Below, piece by piece: positions 25,920-34,416 of a stretch of 64,000 nucleotides of DNA (position 1 is the first letter of the stretch; each line of letters starts with the position of its first letter). The stretch comes from Microbacterium sp. MYb62 (lineage in GTDB: Bacteria; Actinomycetota; Actinomycetes; Actinomycetales; Microbacteriaceae). Both the position numbers and the translations under genes were made by a program. The notes beneath the pieces were generated by a model. The model did no database searches. It had not been told where the DNA came from and was given only the letters and a program-made list of their open reading frames with translations. The stretch is from assembly GCF_002979475.1 (NCBI RefSeq), contig NZ_PCOY01000008.1, positions 105,628-169,627 on the forward strand, read 5' to 3'.

Positions 25920-26576
25920 ATGTCCCTGTTCCGCCTGGATGCCAGCATCCTTCCCGCGTCGTCCGCCAGCCGTGCGCTCGCCGACCTCGTCGAGGCCGAG
26001 TGGACCGCGTCCCACCCCGACTCGACCGTCACCCGCCGCGACCTGGCGAGTGACCCGGTGCCCGCGACCGTCTGGGCGGATGCCGTGACCGGCGGTTTCA
26101 TCGACGAAGCACAGCGCACCCCCGCCCAGAACGACGCCCGAGCTCTCGCCACGCGATTCGCCGACGAGCTGATCGGCGCCGACGCGCTGCTGTTCGCGGT
26201 GCCCCTGTACAACTACGGCGTCTCGCAGCACTTCAAGACCTGGTTCGACCTGGCGTACACCGACGGGCGCATCGACCCGACCGGCACCGCACTGAACGGC
26301 AAGCCCGCGACGCTGGTGACGGTGCTCGGCGGCAACTACGCGCCCGGCTCGCCCAAGGAGGGCTGGGACCATTCGACGGGCTGGCTGCGCCGCGTGCTCG
26401 AAGACGTCTGGGGCCTCGACCTGCGCGTCGTGCAGCGTCCGTTCACGCTCGTCGGCGTGAACCCGGCACTCGACGCCTTCGCCGACACCGCCCGTGAACT
26501 GAAGGAGAACGCCGAGGCCGAGGCCCGCATCTACGGCCGCGAGCTCGCCGCGACGCGTGACCCTCGGGTGGCCTGA
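25920..26576 (+). CDS. FMN-dependent NADH-azoreductase/quinone reductase
   Basis: 218 aa flavodoxin-like fold. LFRLDASILPASSASRALAD is the N-terminal phosphate-binding region, LLFAVPLYNYGVSQHFKTWF the FMN-site PxYN motif. It should reduce quinones or azo compounds by two electrons, protecting against electrophiles. ATG 25920 has AGAGGTAGG upstream; a GTG at 25899 is in frame but lacks a good site. Probably controlled by the divergent HxlR protein. Confidence 0.9.
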   Translation: MSLFRLDASILPASSASRALADLVEAEWTASHPDSTVTRRDLASDPVPATVWADAVTGGFIDEAQRTPAQNDARALATRFADELIGADALLFAVPLYNYGVSQHFKTWFDLAYTDGRIDPTGTALNGKPATLVTVLGGNYAPGSPKEGWDHSTGWLRRVLEDVWGLDLRVVQRPFTLVGVNPALDAFADTARELKENAEAEARIYGRELAATRDPRVA

Positions 26577-26593
26577 GCCGAGGTTCCCTCGCA

Positions 26594-26640
26594 TCGCGCA
26601 CGAGGTCCCTTCCGGGCGCAGAACGGGACCACGTGCGCGA
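26594..26640. terminator. Large hairpin between convergent genes
   Basis: TCGCGCACGAGGTCCC (26594-26609) pairs with GGGACCACGTGCGCGA (26625-26640) with one mismatch, around a 15-base loop. It lies between the stops of azoreductase and histidine kinase, so it probably ends both transcripts; it may also be a dispersed palindrome. Confidence 0.6.
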
Positions 26641-26668
26641 TTCGCAAGCGGATGACGGCCGCGACGGA

Positions 26669-27754
26669 TCAGGCGGGGAACGTCGCCGGGTACGGGTGCG
26701 GCAGCCACACCGTCACGATCAGACCGCCCTCGGCGCGCGGAGTCAGCACGAGGGCGCCGCCGTGGGCCCGGGTGATGCGGTCGACGATCGCGAGGCCGAG
26801 CCCCGCCCCGGCATGGTCGTCGCCGCGGGTGCGCTCGGCGCCGCGCTGGAACGGCTCGACGAGGGTCGCCACGCGATGCGCCGGCAGCGGCTCACCGGTG
26901 TTCTCGACGACCAGCGCGACCGCGTTCGGCATCGCATGCGTGCGCACGGCGACGGATCCCCCGGATGACAGGTTGTGCACGATCGCATTGAGCACGAGAT
27001 TGGTGATCAGCTGCGGCAGGAGTGCCGATGACCCGAGCACCGGTGCGGCGGCACCGCCCACCTCCACCGCGACGCCGCGACGGTCGGCGAGCGGCACCAG
27101 CGCCTCCACCGCTCCTTCGGCGAGGAGGGAGAGGTCGACGATCTCCCGCGGGAACGCCCGCTGGTCTGCGCGACTGAGCAGCAGCAGCGCTTCGGTCAGG
27201 TCGATCGCACGGGTGTTGACCTCCTGCAGGCGCCGGATCAGCGCATCGACATCGCGATCGGGGTCGTCGCGGGCGACTTCGAGCAGAGTCTGCGAGATCG
27301 CGAGCGGTGTGCGCAGCTCATGCGAGGCGTTCGCGGCGAACCGCTGCTGCTCGGACACATGAGCCTCGAGCTGCTCGAGCATCGAGTCGAACACATCGGC
27401 CAGGTCGCGGAACTCGTCCCCCGCTCCGGGGAGTGCGATCCGGTGCGAGAGCGAGCCCTGCGCGGCGAGTCGGGCCGCGTCGCCGATGCGCTCGAGCGGT
27501 GCCAGCATCCGTCCGGCGAGCAGCCACCCGCCGCCGAGGCCGAGTGCCAGCAGAACCACCATGACCGCCGAGGCGACGGGCACGAAAACCTTGCTCAGGT
27601 CGCCCCGGTTGGGATAGAAGTCGACGGAGTCGGGTACATACCGCAACAGGAAGAACGCGACGGCCGCCATCAGCAGGATGCCGGAGACCACGACGATACC
27701 CGCATAGCTGAGCGTGAGCTTGAGGCGGGCGCTCATCCCCCGGCGCCTACGCAT
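26669..27754 (-). CDS. Sensor histidine kinase (VanS-like)
   Basis: 361 aa. Two membrane helices (about residues 14-38 and 57-80) enclose a sensor loop of only about 20 residues, followed by HAMP, HisKA with SHELRTPLAI (His145) and HATPase (NLVLNAIVHN, AGAGLGLAIV). A short extracytoplasmic loop is like actinomycete VanS proteins. Alternative starts are 27784, 27760 and 27736; 27754 overlaps the regulator gene by 8 bases. Its neighbours are D-Ala/peptidoglycan genes, so it probably senses cell-wall damage or a glycopeptide. Confidence 0.84.
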   Translation of the reverse strand: MRRRRGMSARLKLTLSYAGIVVVSGILLMAAVAFFLLRYVPDSVDFYPNRGDLSKVFVPVASAVMVVLLALGLGGGWLLAGRMLAPLERIGDAARLAAQGSLSHRIALPGAGDEFRDLADVFDSMLEQLEAHVSEQQRFAANASHELRTPLAISQTLLEVARDDPDRDVDALIRRLQEVNTRAIDLTEALLLLSRADQRAFPREIVDLSLLAEGAVEALVPLADRRGVAVEVGGAAAPVLGSSALLPQLITNLVLNAIVHNLSSGGSVAVRTHAMPNAVALVVENTGEPLPAHRVATLVEPFQRGAERTRGDDHAGAGLGLAIVDRITRAHGGALVLTPRAEGGLIVTVWLPHPYPATFPA

Positions 27755-28418
27755 CCGCATCCGCCCCGATCCGATATCCGACACCGGGCACGGTGAGGAT
27801 CAGCCACGGCTCGCCGAGTCGTTTGCGCAGCGACGACACCGTGATGCGCACGGCGTTCGTGAACGGATCGGCGTTCTCGTCCCACGCACGCTCGAGCAGC
27901 TCCTCGGCGCTGACCACCCCGCCCTCGGCATCGACGAGCACCTCCAGCACGGCGAACTGCTTGCGGGTCAGGGCCACGTAGCGGTCCTCGCGGTACACCT
28001 CGCGGCGGAACGGGTCGAGGCGGAGCCCCGCCATCTCCAGCACGGGCGGTCGGCTGCGCTGCCTGCGGCGATCGAGCGCGCGCAGGCGCAGCACCAGCTC
28101 CCGCAGCTCGAAGGGCTTGGTCAGGTAGTCGTCCGCCCCGATCTCGAACCCGGTCGCCTTGTCGTCGAGGCGGTCGGCGGCGGTGAGCATCAGGATCGGG
28201 ATGCCGCTGCCCGAGGTCACGATCCACCGGGCGATGTCGTCGCCGGAGGGGCCTGGCACGTCGCGGTCGAGCACGGCGATGTCGTAGGAGTTGATGTGCA
28301 GAAGCTCCAGTGCGGTGTCGCCGTCTCCTGCGATGTCGGCCGCGATCGCCTCCAGGCGCAGGCCATCGCGTACCGCCTCGGCGAGGTAGGGCTCGTCCTC
28401 GACGATCAGTACGCGCAT
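27747..28418 (-). CDS. OmpR/PhoB response regulator (VanR-like)
   Basis: 223 aa. Receiver domain MRVLIVEDEP with phosphoacceptor Asp51 (AVLDRDVPG) and Lys in YLTKPFEL; C-terminal winged helix with ALTRKQFAVLEVLV and VRITVSSLRKRLG. It is the partner of the overlapping kinase. It is divergent from the VanY/racemase/ligase operon and probably activates it from the 87-base region between them. Confidence 0.9.
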   Translation of the reverse strand: MRVLIVEDEPYLAEAVRDGLRLEAIAADIAGDGDTALELLHINSYDIAVLDRDVPGPSGDDIARWIVTSGSGIPILMLTAADRLDDKATGFEIGADDYLTKPFELRELVLRLRALDRRRQRSRPPVLEMAGLRLDPFRREVYREDRYVALTRKQFAVLEVLVDAEGGVVSAEELLERAWDENADPFTNAVRITVSSLRKRLGEPWLILTVPGVGYRIGADADA

Positions 28419-28451
28419 GGCTGCGATCCTACGCACTGCGGTATATCGCGA

Positions 28452-28472
28452 GCATATGGAAAAGCGCATACG
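28452..28472. promoter_or_regulatory. Possible response-regulator direct repeat
   Basis: GCATATG (28452) and GCATACG (28466) are 14 bases apart in the divergent region, preceded by GTATATCGCG at 28441. OmpR-type regulators often bind direct repeats, but normal spacing is 10-11 bases, so the assignment is weak. Confidence 0.3.
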
Positions 28473-28505
28473 CCCTCGCAACCGGCCCCCTTCTTCACTG
28501 GGAAC

Positions 28506-29174
28506 ATGAACACCAGCACCACCTCCCTCCCGCCGCGAGTGCGCCGCCGCCGCCGGCTCATCGGCACGCTGGCCGCGCTCGCCGCCGCCGTGATCCTCGC
28601 CTTCGCGGTGCAGCAGTCGTTGTCCGTGGCTTTCGCGGATGCGACGAACGTCGGACCGGCGCCCGCCCCGACGCCCGTGCCGACCGAGGACATCACCGGC
28701 TCGGTCATCGCTCCGAGCGAGGCCGACGGGGTGATCCGCGACGGCGATCAGCCGACCGTCTTCGACGTGGACAGGGCCGCCGTCGGCAACCTCGACCCCG
28801 CCCTGCTCGCGGCGCTGCAGCGTGCCGCGTCGGATGCGGAGGGCGAGGGCATCACCTTCCGCGTCAACAGCGGATGGCGCACCCCGGCGCTGCAGGCGCG
28901 GATGCTGCAGGATGCGATCGCCCAGTACGGCTCGGAAGACGAGGCCCGGCGCTGGGTGGCCACCCCGGAGACCTCCGAGCACGTGACGGGCGACGCCGTC
29001 GACCTCGGACCGTGGTCCGCCCTCGACTGGCTCGCGCAGCGCGGATCGCGCTACGGGCTGTGTCAGATCTACGCCAACGAGGCGTGGCACTACGAGCTGC
29101 GGCCGGATGCCGTCGACGAGGGATGCCCCGAGATGATGGCCGACCCCACCGAGGACCCGAGGACGCAGCGATGA
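28506..29174 (+). CDS. D,D-carboxypeptidase, M15B (VanY-like)
   Basis: 222 aa. A basic N-terminus and one membrane helix (about 17-35) anchor an extracytoplasmic M15 peptidase domain. Zinc residues are visible: SEHVTGDAVDLG (His159, Asp166) and NEAWHYE (catalytic Glu192, His195). SGWRTPALQARML is also typical. It should remove the terminal D-Ala from peptidoglycan stem pentapeptides, the VanY/VanXY reaction. It is the first gene of an operon with racemase and ligase, divergent from the VanRS-like pair. Confidence 0.87.
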   Translation: MNTSTTSLPPRVRRRRRLIGTLAALAAAVILAFAVQQSLSVAFADATNVGPAPAPTPVPTEDITGSVIAPSEADGVIRDGDQPTVFDVDRAAVGNLDPALLAALQRAASDAEGEGITFRVNSGWRTPALQARMLQDAIAQYGSEDEARRWVATPETSEHVTGDAVDLGPWSALDWLAQRGSRYGLCQIYANEAWHYELRPDAVDEGCPEMMADPTEDPRTQR

Positions 29175-30295
29175 CCACTCTTCTCGCGCCGGAACGCGCG
29201 TCGCTCTCCCGCCTGCACGCGCCGACGCTGTGCACCCTCACCGATGCGGTCGCCGAGAACCTGCATCGCGTCCGAGCCGTGACCACCGTCCCGATCATGG
29301 CCGTGGTGAAGGCCGACGGGTACGGGCACGGTGCCGTCACCGTCGCTCGGGCCGCCGTCGCCGCCGGAGCCGAGTGGCTCGGCGTCACCGATGTCGCCGA
29401 AGCCGTGATGCTCCGCGAGGCCGGGCTCACGGTGCCGATCCTCTCGTGGCTCAACCCCTCGGGCATCGACGCGGAGGCAGCGGCCGTCCACCGTGTGGAC
29501 ATCGCCGTCGGCTCCGTGGAGGAGCTGGGGCAGCTGATCGCCGATGCCGCGGATCCGCTGCGCGTGCATCTGCAGCTGGACACCGGGATGACGCGCGGCG
29601 GGTGCCCGCTCGACGAGTGGCCGGAACTGTTCCGGCGGGCTCGCCTCGGTCGCGGCAGGATCGAGGTCGTCGGAGTGATGGGGCATCTGCCGCGGGCGGA
29701 CGAGGGTGATCCGGCGGCCAACGCGGCGGCGGTGCTGCGCATGAGACAGGGGAGGGATGCCGTGCTGCGTGCGGGCCTCGGGCCGGTGCTCGTGCACCTC
29801 GCCGCGACGTCAGGGGCACTGACCGATCCCGCGACGCACTTCGGCATGGTGCGGATCGGGGCGGGACTGGTCGGCATCGACCCTTCCGAGACCACCGCAC
29901 TGGTCGGGGCTTCGCGGTGGACCGCGCCCGTCGTGCACAGTGCGCTCGTGCCCGCGGGGACGGCCGTCGGGTACGGCGCCGCACACCTCACCGACCGGGA
30001 GACGCATCTGAGCGTCGTCGGAGTCGGATACGCCGACGGCATCCCTCGGGAGCTCGCATCCGGCGCCGGCGTGGAGATCGACGGCGTCCGGCATCCGATC
30101 GTCGGTCGGGTGTCGATGGACCAGATCGTGGTCGACACCGGGTCGGCGCATCTCCCGCGCGGTGCGGTCGCGACCGTGTTCGGGCCGGGAGGGGGAGCGG
30201 TGCCCTCGGTGCAGGAGTGGGCGCGATGGGCGGGCACGATTCCGCACACCGTCGTCACGGGCATCGGGACGCGAGTGCAGAGGAGCGTGGCATGA
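29171..30295 (+). CDS. alr: Alanine racemase (possible split VanT catalytic part)
   Basis: 374 aa PLP fold-type III enzyme. VVKADGYGHG has the PLP lysine (Lys47), and TAVGYGAAHL should have the catalytic tyrosine; VSMDQIVVD is the C-terminal signature. It makes D-Ala (or D-Ser, as in VanT) from the L-form. The ATG overlaps the VanY-like stop. In VanC/E/G clusters the racemase is fused to an acyltransferase-like membrane domain. Here a separate acyltransferase gene lies two genes downstream, so the two may together equal VanT. Confidence 0.85.
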   Translation: MTTLLAPERASLSRLHAPTLCTLTDAVAENLHRVRAVTTVPIMAVVKADGYGHGAVTVARAAVAAGAEWLGVTDVAEAVMLREAGLTVPILSWLNPSGIDAEAAAVHRVDIAVGSVEELGQLIADAADPLRVHLQLDTGMTRGGCPLDEWPELFRRARLGRGRIEVVGVMGHLPRADEGDPAANAAAVLRMRQGRDAVLRAGLGPVLVHLAATSGALTDPATHFGMVRIGAGLVGIDPSETTALVGASRWTAPVVHSALVPAGTAVGYGAAHLTDRETHLSVVGVGYADGIPRELASGAGVEIDGVRHPIVGRVSMDQIVVDTGSAHLPRGAVATVFGPGGGAVPSVQEWARWAGTIPHTVVTGIGTRVQRSVA

Positions 30296-31242
30296 CGACG
30301 AAGGTCCTGGTCATCGGCGGCGGGCAGAACGCCGAGCACGAGGTGTCGCTGGCCTCCGCCGCAGCGGTCGCCGCGGCCCTGCGGATGGGCGACCACGAGG
30401 TCACGACGGTGACGATCGACCGTGACGGCATCTGGCGCGTCGACGGTCGCCCGCACGGGGGCTCGGTCGCCGAGTCGCTGGCGCTCGCGGTCCCGCTGCT
30501 CACCCGCGCCGACGTGGTCTTCCCCGCGGTGCACGGCGCCCTCGGGGAGGACGGCGCCCTCGCGGCGCTGTGCGCGCTCGCCGGGGTGCGCGTGGTCGGT
30601 TCGGGGCTGCGGGCCGGCGCCGTCGGCATGGACAAGTGGACCACCAAGCTGGTGGCGGATGCGGTGGGCGTGCGCACCGCCCGCGGACGACTGGTCGCGG
30701 CGGACGACATCGGCGATGTGGAGTTCGAGGGCGAGGTGGTGGTGAAGCCGGTGTCGTCCGGATCGAGCCACGGCGTGGGCCTCGTGACACAGGAGGGACA
30801 GCTGCTCGCGGCGCTGCGCGAGGCGGCGCGCTTCGACCGGCGGATCCTGGTGGAAGAGGTCGTGCGGGGACGCGAGATCGACGTGGCCGTGCTGCGCGAG
30901 AAGGGCGGCATCCGCTGGGCCGGGCCACCTCTTGAGATCCACGCCACCGGGCTCTTCGACACGGCGACGAAGTACGACGGCAGCGCGCGGTTCACGGTGC
31001 CGGCGTCGCTGGAGGCGGCCGAGGTCACCGCGCTCAAACGGGCGGCGATCGCCGTGTTCGACGCCCTCGGGTGCGACGGCGTCGCGCGGATGGACTTCTT
31101 CCTCACCGACCGGGGGCCGGTGCTGAACGAGGTGAACACGATGCCGGGTCTGACGGCCGCGTCCCAGGTTCCGCGGATGTTCGCGGCGGTCGGCGTGACC
31201 TATGTCGACCTCGTGGCGCGGCTCGTGCGTGCGGCGTCATGA
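30292..31242 (+). CDS. ddl: D-alanine--D-X ligase (Ddl/Van type)
   Basis: 316 aa ATP-grasp ligase, shorter than typical Ddl (about 340-370). VVFPAVHGALGEDGALAALC, VKPVSSGSSHGVGLV and VLNEVNTMPGLTAASQVP are family motifs. The omega loop GLFDTATKYDGSARFTVPA is closer to the FDxxxKY loop of Ddl and VanC/E/G ligases than to VanA/B, so D-Ala-D-Ala or D-Ala-D-Ser is more likely than D-Ala-D-Lac. ATG overlaps the racemase stop. It cannot be decided from sequence alone which second residue it adds. Confidence 0.86.
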   Translation: MTTKVLVIGGGQNAEHEVSLASAAAVAAALRMGDHEVTTVTIDRDGIWRVDGRPHGGSVAESLALAVPLLTRADVVFPAVHGALGEDGALAALCALAGVRVVGSGLRAGAVGMDKWTTKLVADAVGVRTARGRLVAADDIGDVEFEGEVVVKPVSSGSSHGVGLVTQEGQLLAALREAARFDRRILVEEVVRGREIDVAVLREKGGIRWAGPPLEIHATGLFDTATKYDGSARFTVPASLEAAEVTALKRAAIAVFDALGCDGVARMDFFLTDRGPVLNEVNTMPGLTAASQVPRMFAAVGVTYVDLVARLVRAAS

Positions 31243-32282
31243 CGGCCCCCGGGCCGGTACGCGTCGGGTGGCCCGACGTCGCGAAGGGGATCTGCATCAT
31301 CCTCGTCGTGCTCTGGCATGTGGTCACCAAGCATGCGGTCGACCTCGCCGGCGCCGGAGCGGTGACCGACCTCTGGGTGACGCTGAACGCCCAGCTGCTG
31401 CCGCTGCGGATCCCGCTGTTCTTCCTCGTCTCCGGAGTCTTCGCCGCTCGGGCGGTGCTCGACCGGGAGTCGATCTCCTGGCGGCGGCGGGCCGCACGGC
31501 TCGCACTGCTCTACGTGGTGTGGGTGCTCATCCAGACCTTCGTGCTCGCCCTGACACCGGACTTCGACACCGCGCGGGCGACCAGCGGGTGGGAGCTGAT
31601 CGCGCAGCTCACGATCAGCCCGACGAACCTCTGGTATCTGCTCGCGCTCGCCGTGTACCTCGCGATCGGGCGCCTGACCCGCGCGCTCCCGACCGTCGTC
31701 GTGCTGCCGGTCGCGTTCGTGATCGCGGCGGTCGCCGGCACGGGGCTGATCCCCGACCTCGGAAACCTCTGGCAGCTGGTGCAGAACCTGTTCTTCTTCC
31801 TCGTCGGGCTTCGTCTGCGCGCGGTGGTGGAGCGCTTCGCGAAGGACATCCGGGCGGTCGGCGCACTCGCGCTGGCGGTCGTATACGTCGGTGCGCTCGC
31901 GATCGTGGCGGTGCTCGGCATCCGGCTCTGGCTCGGGGTGTGGCCGGCACTCGCCCTGCTCGCGGTGGCCCTCGGGGTGGCGTCGAGCGTGCTCCTCGAC
32001 CGCCACGTCGGGGCGGTCGCTCGTCCGCTGCGCTGGATCGGTCGGCGGACCCTTCCGATCTACGTGCTGCACATGATGCCGCTCGCGTTCATCGATGCGG
32101 GGCTCCGCGCTGCCGGATGGCGGACGTCGCCGGTGCTCGAGGCGGTCGGTCCGGTGCTGCTGACCGGGGTCGTGATCGCGACCTGTCTCGGCGTGCAGGC
32201 GCTCCTCGTGCGCGTCGGGCTCGGGGCGCTGTTCGATCCGCTGCAGGTGACCGATCGTCTGGCCCCTCGACTCGTGCGGTGA
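31239..32282 (+). CDS. Acyltransferase-3 family membrane protein
   Basis: 347 aa, about ten membrane helices. [19 protein letters not shown] carries the conserved His near the N-terminus; [16 protein letters not shown] and [16 protein letters not shown] are typical of acyltransferase 3. Such domains form the membrane half of VanT serine racemases. The start overlaps the ligase stop, completing an operon VanY-racemase-ligase-acyltransferase. It may import or present L-Ser/L-Ala, or acylate a cell-wall sugar. Confidence 0.85.
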   Translation: MTAPGPVRVGWPDVAKGICIILVVLWHVVTKHAVDLAGAGAVTDLWVTLNAQLLPLRIPLFFLVSGVFAARAVLDRESISWRRRAARLALLYVVWVLIQTFVLALTPDFDTARATSGWELIAQLTISPTNLWYLLALAVYLAIGRLTRALPTVVVLPVAFVIAAVAGTGLIPDLGNLWQLVQNLFFFLVGLRLRAVVERFAKDIRAVGALALAVVYVGALAIVAVLGIRLWLGVWPALALLAVALGVASSVLLDRHVGAVARPLRWIGRRTLPIYVLHMMPLAFIDAGLRAAGWRTSPVLEAVGPVLLTGVVIATCLGVQALLVRVGLGALFDPLQVTDRLAPRLVR

Positions 32283-32322
32283 AGGCCTCGACAATCGGCG
32301 GGGGACGGCGGACCATGGAGAC

Positions 32323-32712
32323 ATGGCGGCCTTCACAGCGGACAACGCGTTCAGCGGTTTCAGCGTCGACGACATCGACGCCGCGAAAGAGTTCTACGGC
32401 ACGACTCTCGGACTCGACGTCGAGGTGAATGCGATGGGCTTCCTCGACCTGCGACTGCCGAGCGGCGGATCGATCCTCGTGTACTCGAAGCCGAACCACA
32501 CGCCGGCGAGCTTCACGATCCTGAACTTCCCGGTGGCGGATGTCGATGCCGCGGTCGACGAGCTCATCGAGCGTGGGGTGCAGACCAAGATCTACGGTGA
32601 CGACGAGTTCCCCTCCGACGCCCGTGGGATCGTGCGCGGCAACGGACAGGGGCCCGACATCGCGTGGTTCCGCGACCCCGCGGGCAACGTGCTCGCGGTC
32701 ATGCAGGCCTGA
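32323..32712 (+). CDS. VOC family protein
   Basis: 129 aa. [20 protein letters not shown] at the start and [11 protein letters not shown] at the end show the two VOC modules. The ATG is preceded by GGAG. It lies 40 bases after the acyltransferase but has its own site, and is probably independent of the cell-wall genes. Function within the superfamily is not assignable. Confidence 0.87.
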   Translation: MAAFTADNAFSGFSVDDIDAAKEFYGTTLGLDVEVNAMGFLDLRLPSGGSILVYSKPNHTPASFTILNFPVADVDAAVDELIERGVQTKIYGDDEFPSDARGIVRGNGQGPDIAWFRDPAGNVLAVMQA

Positions 32713-32723
32713 GCCGACGCACG

Positions 32724-32742
32724 GCGGCCGGATGCCGGCCGC
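32724..32742. terminator. Bidirectional hairpin between convergent genes
   Basis: GCGGCCGG-ATG-CCGGCCGC is a perfect 8-bp stem between the VOC stop and the stop of the ABC gene on the other strand. There is no T tract. Confidence 0.55.
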
Positions 32743-32749
32743 GGGGCTC

Positions 32750-34387
32750 TCAGCCGGAGAGTCGGATGACGCGGGGCAGGCGCTCCAGCGTCTCCCTCCG
32801 GTGCGAGGCGACCAGTACCGTGCCCTCGAACGCGGCGAGGACGTCGGAGATCCGTCGTTCGGTCGCGGGGTCCAGGCTCGCGGTGACCTCGTCGACGATC
32901 AGCACCCGCGGCTCACGGACGAGCGCCCTGGCCAGCGCGAGGCGTGCACGCTGACCGCCGGAGAGCCGGACGCCGTGCTCCCCGATCCGATCGTCGAGGC
33001 TGATCCCGTCGAGGGGACCCACCCGGGCGAGGACGTCGCGGAGGGTGGAATCGCCGCGGTGCCGGGTGCCGCGCAACAGGTTCTCCCGCACCGTGCCGTG
33101 GAACAGCACAGGATCCTGCTCCACCACCGTGACCGCGCGTCGCAGATCGTCGTCCGCGATACGGCTCAGCGGATACCGGCGTCCTGCGGCGTCGACGAGG
33201 GACACGACGCCGTCTGTCGGATCCCAGAGGCGCGCCGCGAGGGTGATGACGGTGCTCTTCCCGGCGCCGGAAGACCCCGCGATGCCGACGTGCGCGGCCG
33301 GGGGGATGTGCATCGACCAGGCGCGCAGCACCGGGGTGCGGTCGTCGTACGAGAAGGCGACGTCGTCGAAACGGAGACCGAGCGGCTCATCCGGCAGCGC
33401 GATCGGATCGACGACGTCCGCCACCACGGCGGATCGTGAGAGCGCTTCGCCCACCCGCCGGGCGCTCGCCGTGAGGGGGTGGAGCTCCGTGAGGGTGCGG
33501 GCTGCTTCGCCGAGGGCCGCCACACCGGTCACGGCGAGCGCGACGAGGGCGGGGAGCACGGCGGCGGTGTCCGCTCCTGCGGGAATCACCCCGCTGCCGC
33601 CGGTCGCGAGTGCCACGAGCATGATGCCGATGATGACGACGGTGAGCACCAGCTCGCGGGTCGCGTCGATCGCTGCGGTCACGACCGTCCGTCGGCCTGC
33701 GAGTCGGGTCGCCCGTCGCGTCCCCTGCGAGATCTCGTGCACGACGCGTTCCCGCAGTCCGTACGCGAGGATCTCGCGCATCGCGCCGAGGGCGTCGACG
33801 AGCGTCTGGGACTGCCGCTCGCGTTCCTGCTGCTCGCGTGCACCGAGCCGCCGCGCCGGGGCAGCCCCCAGGAGGGCGGTGAGCGCGACGACCGTGCCTC
33901 CGAGAAGCACGACGCCGGCCGCGGCGGGGAGGATGATCGCGGCGCCGGCCAGTGAGAGCAGGAAGAGGGTGACGGCGGTGCCGATCTGGGCGAGCGTGTG
34001 CGCGTAGAAGAACTCGAGCTTCTCGATGTCGGTCATGACCACCGCGGCGGCACGACCCGAATGCTCGCGGCGTCGGCCGGGGATGCTCCGGGAATAGGTG
34101 TCGAACAGTGCCATCCGCAGCCGGGCCAGCACGCGGTAGGCGAGGGCGTGCGAGACATCCATCTCCCGCCAGGTGAGGACCGCGCGCAGCGCCACCAGCA
34201 CGGCGAGGGTGACCCACCACGTGGCCGACGGCCAGGTCCCGTGGACGACGGCGCCCCCGACGCCGAGTGCTGCGAGCACGACGATCGCGGTCAGCGCGAG
34301 AGCGCTCGTCGTCCCGATCGCATAGCTTCCCGCGATCCGTCGCCATTCCGGACGCAGCGGCGGGAGCAGACGGGCGAACACCGTCAC
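32750..34387 (-). CDS. ABC exporter-fold transporter (membrane plus ATPase)
   Basis: 545 aa. A six-helix type-I exporter domain is followed by an ATPase domain with Walker A GSSGAGKST, signature LSGGQRARLALA, Walker B LIVDEVTASLD and H-loop SHRRE. GTG 34387 has GGGAGG upstream; a GTG at 34420 overlapping the partner gene is possible. It forms a heterodimer with the next gene. The fold is like CydC, but the location beside an iron importer and a Fur-box-like site makes siderophore transport (YbtPQ or IrtAB-like import, or export) more likely. Confidence 0.86.
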   Translation of the reverse strand: MTVFARLLPPLRPEWRRIAGSYAIGTTSALALTAIVVLAALGVGGAVVHGTWPSATWWVTLAVLVALRAVLTWREMDVSHALAYRVLARLRMALFDTYSRSIPGRRREHSGRAAAVVMTDIEKLEFFYAHTLAQIGTAVTLFLLSLAGAAIILPAAAGVVLLGGTVVALTALLGAAPARRLGAREQQERERQSQTLVDALGAMREILAYGLRERVVHEISQGTRRATRLAGRRTVVTAAIDATRELVLTVVIIGIMLVALATGGSGVIPAGADTAAVLPALVALAVTGVAALGEAARTLTELHPLTASARRVGEALSRSAVVADVVDPIALPDEPLGLRFDDVAFSYDDRTPVLRAWSMHIPPAAHVGIAGSSGAGKSTVITLAARLWDPTDGVVSLVDAAGRRYPLSRIADDDLRRAVTVVEQDPVLFHGTVRENLLRGTRHRGDSTLRDVLARVGPLDGISLDDRIGEHGVRLSGGQRARLALARALVREPRVLIVDEVTASLDPATERRISDVLAAFEGTVLVASHRRETLERLPRVIRLSG

Positions 34388-34416
34388 GGGCTCGGAGCCT
34401 CCCTCGCCTGGATCCT

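Noticed and set aside
26594..26640. Third four-arm phased family
   Set aside because: It has only one inverted pair with a mismatch and no phased second pair; a simple convergent terminator explains it.
28506..31242. Complete vanHAX-type resistance operon
   Set aside because: There is no D-lactate dehydrogenase (vanH) and the ligase omega loop is not VanA/B-like; it can only be called van-like.
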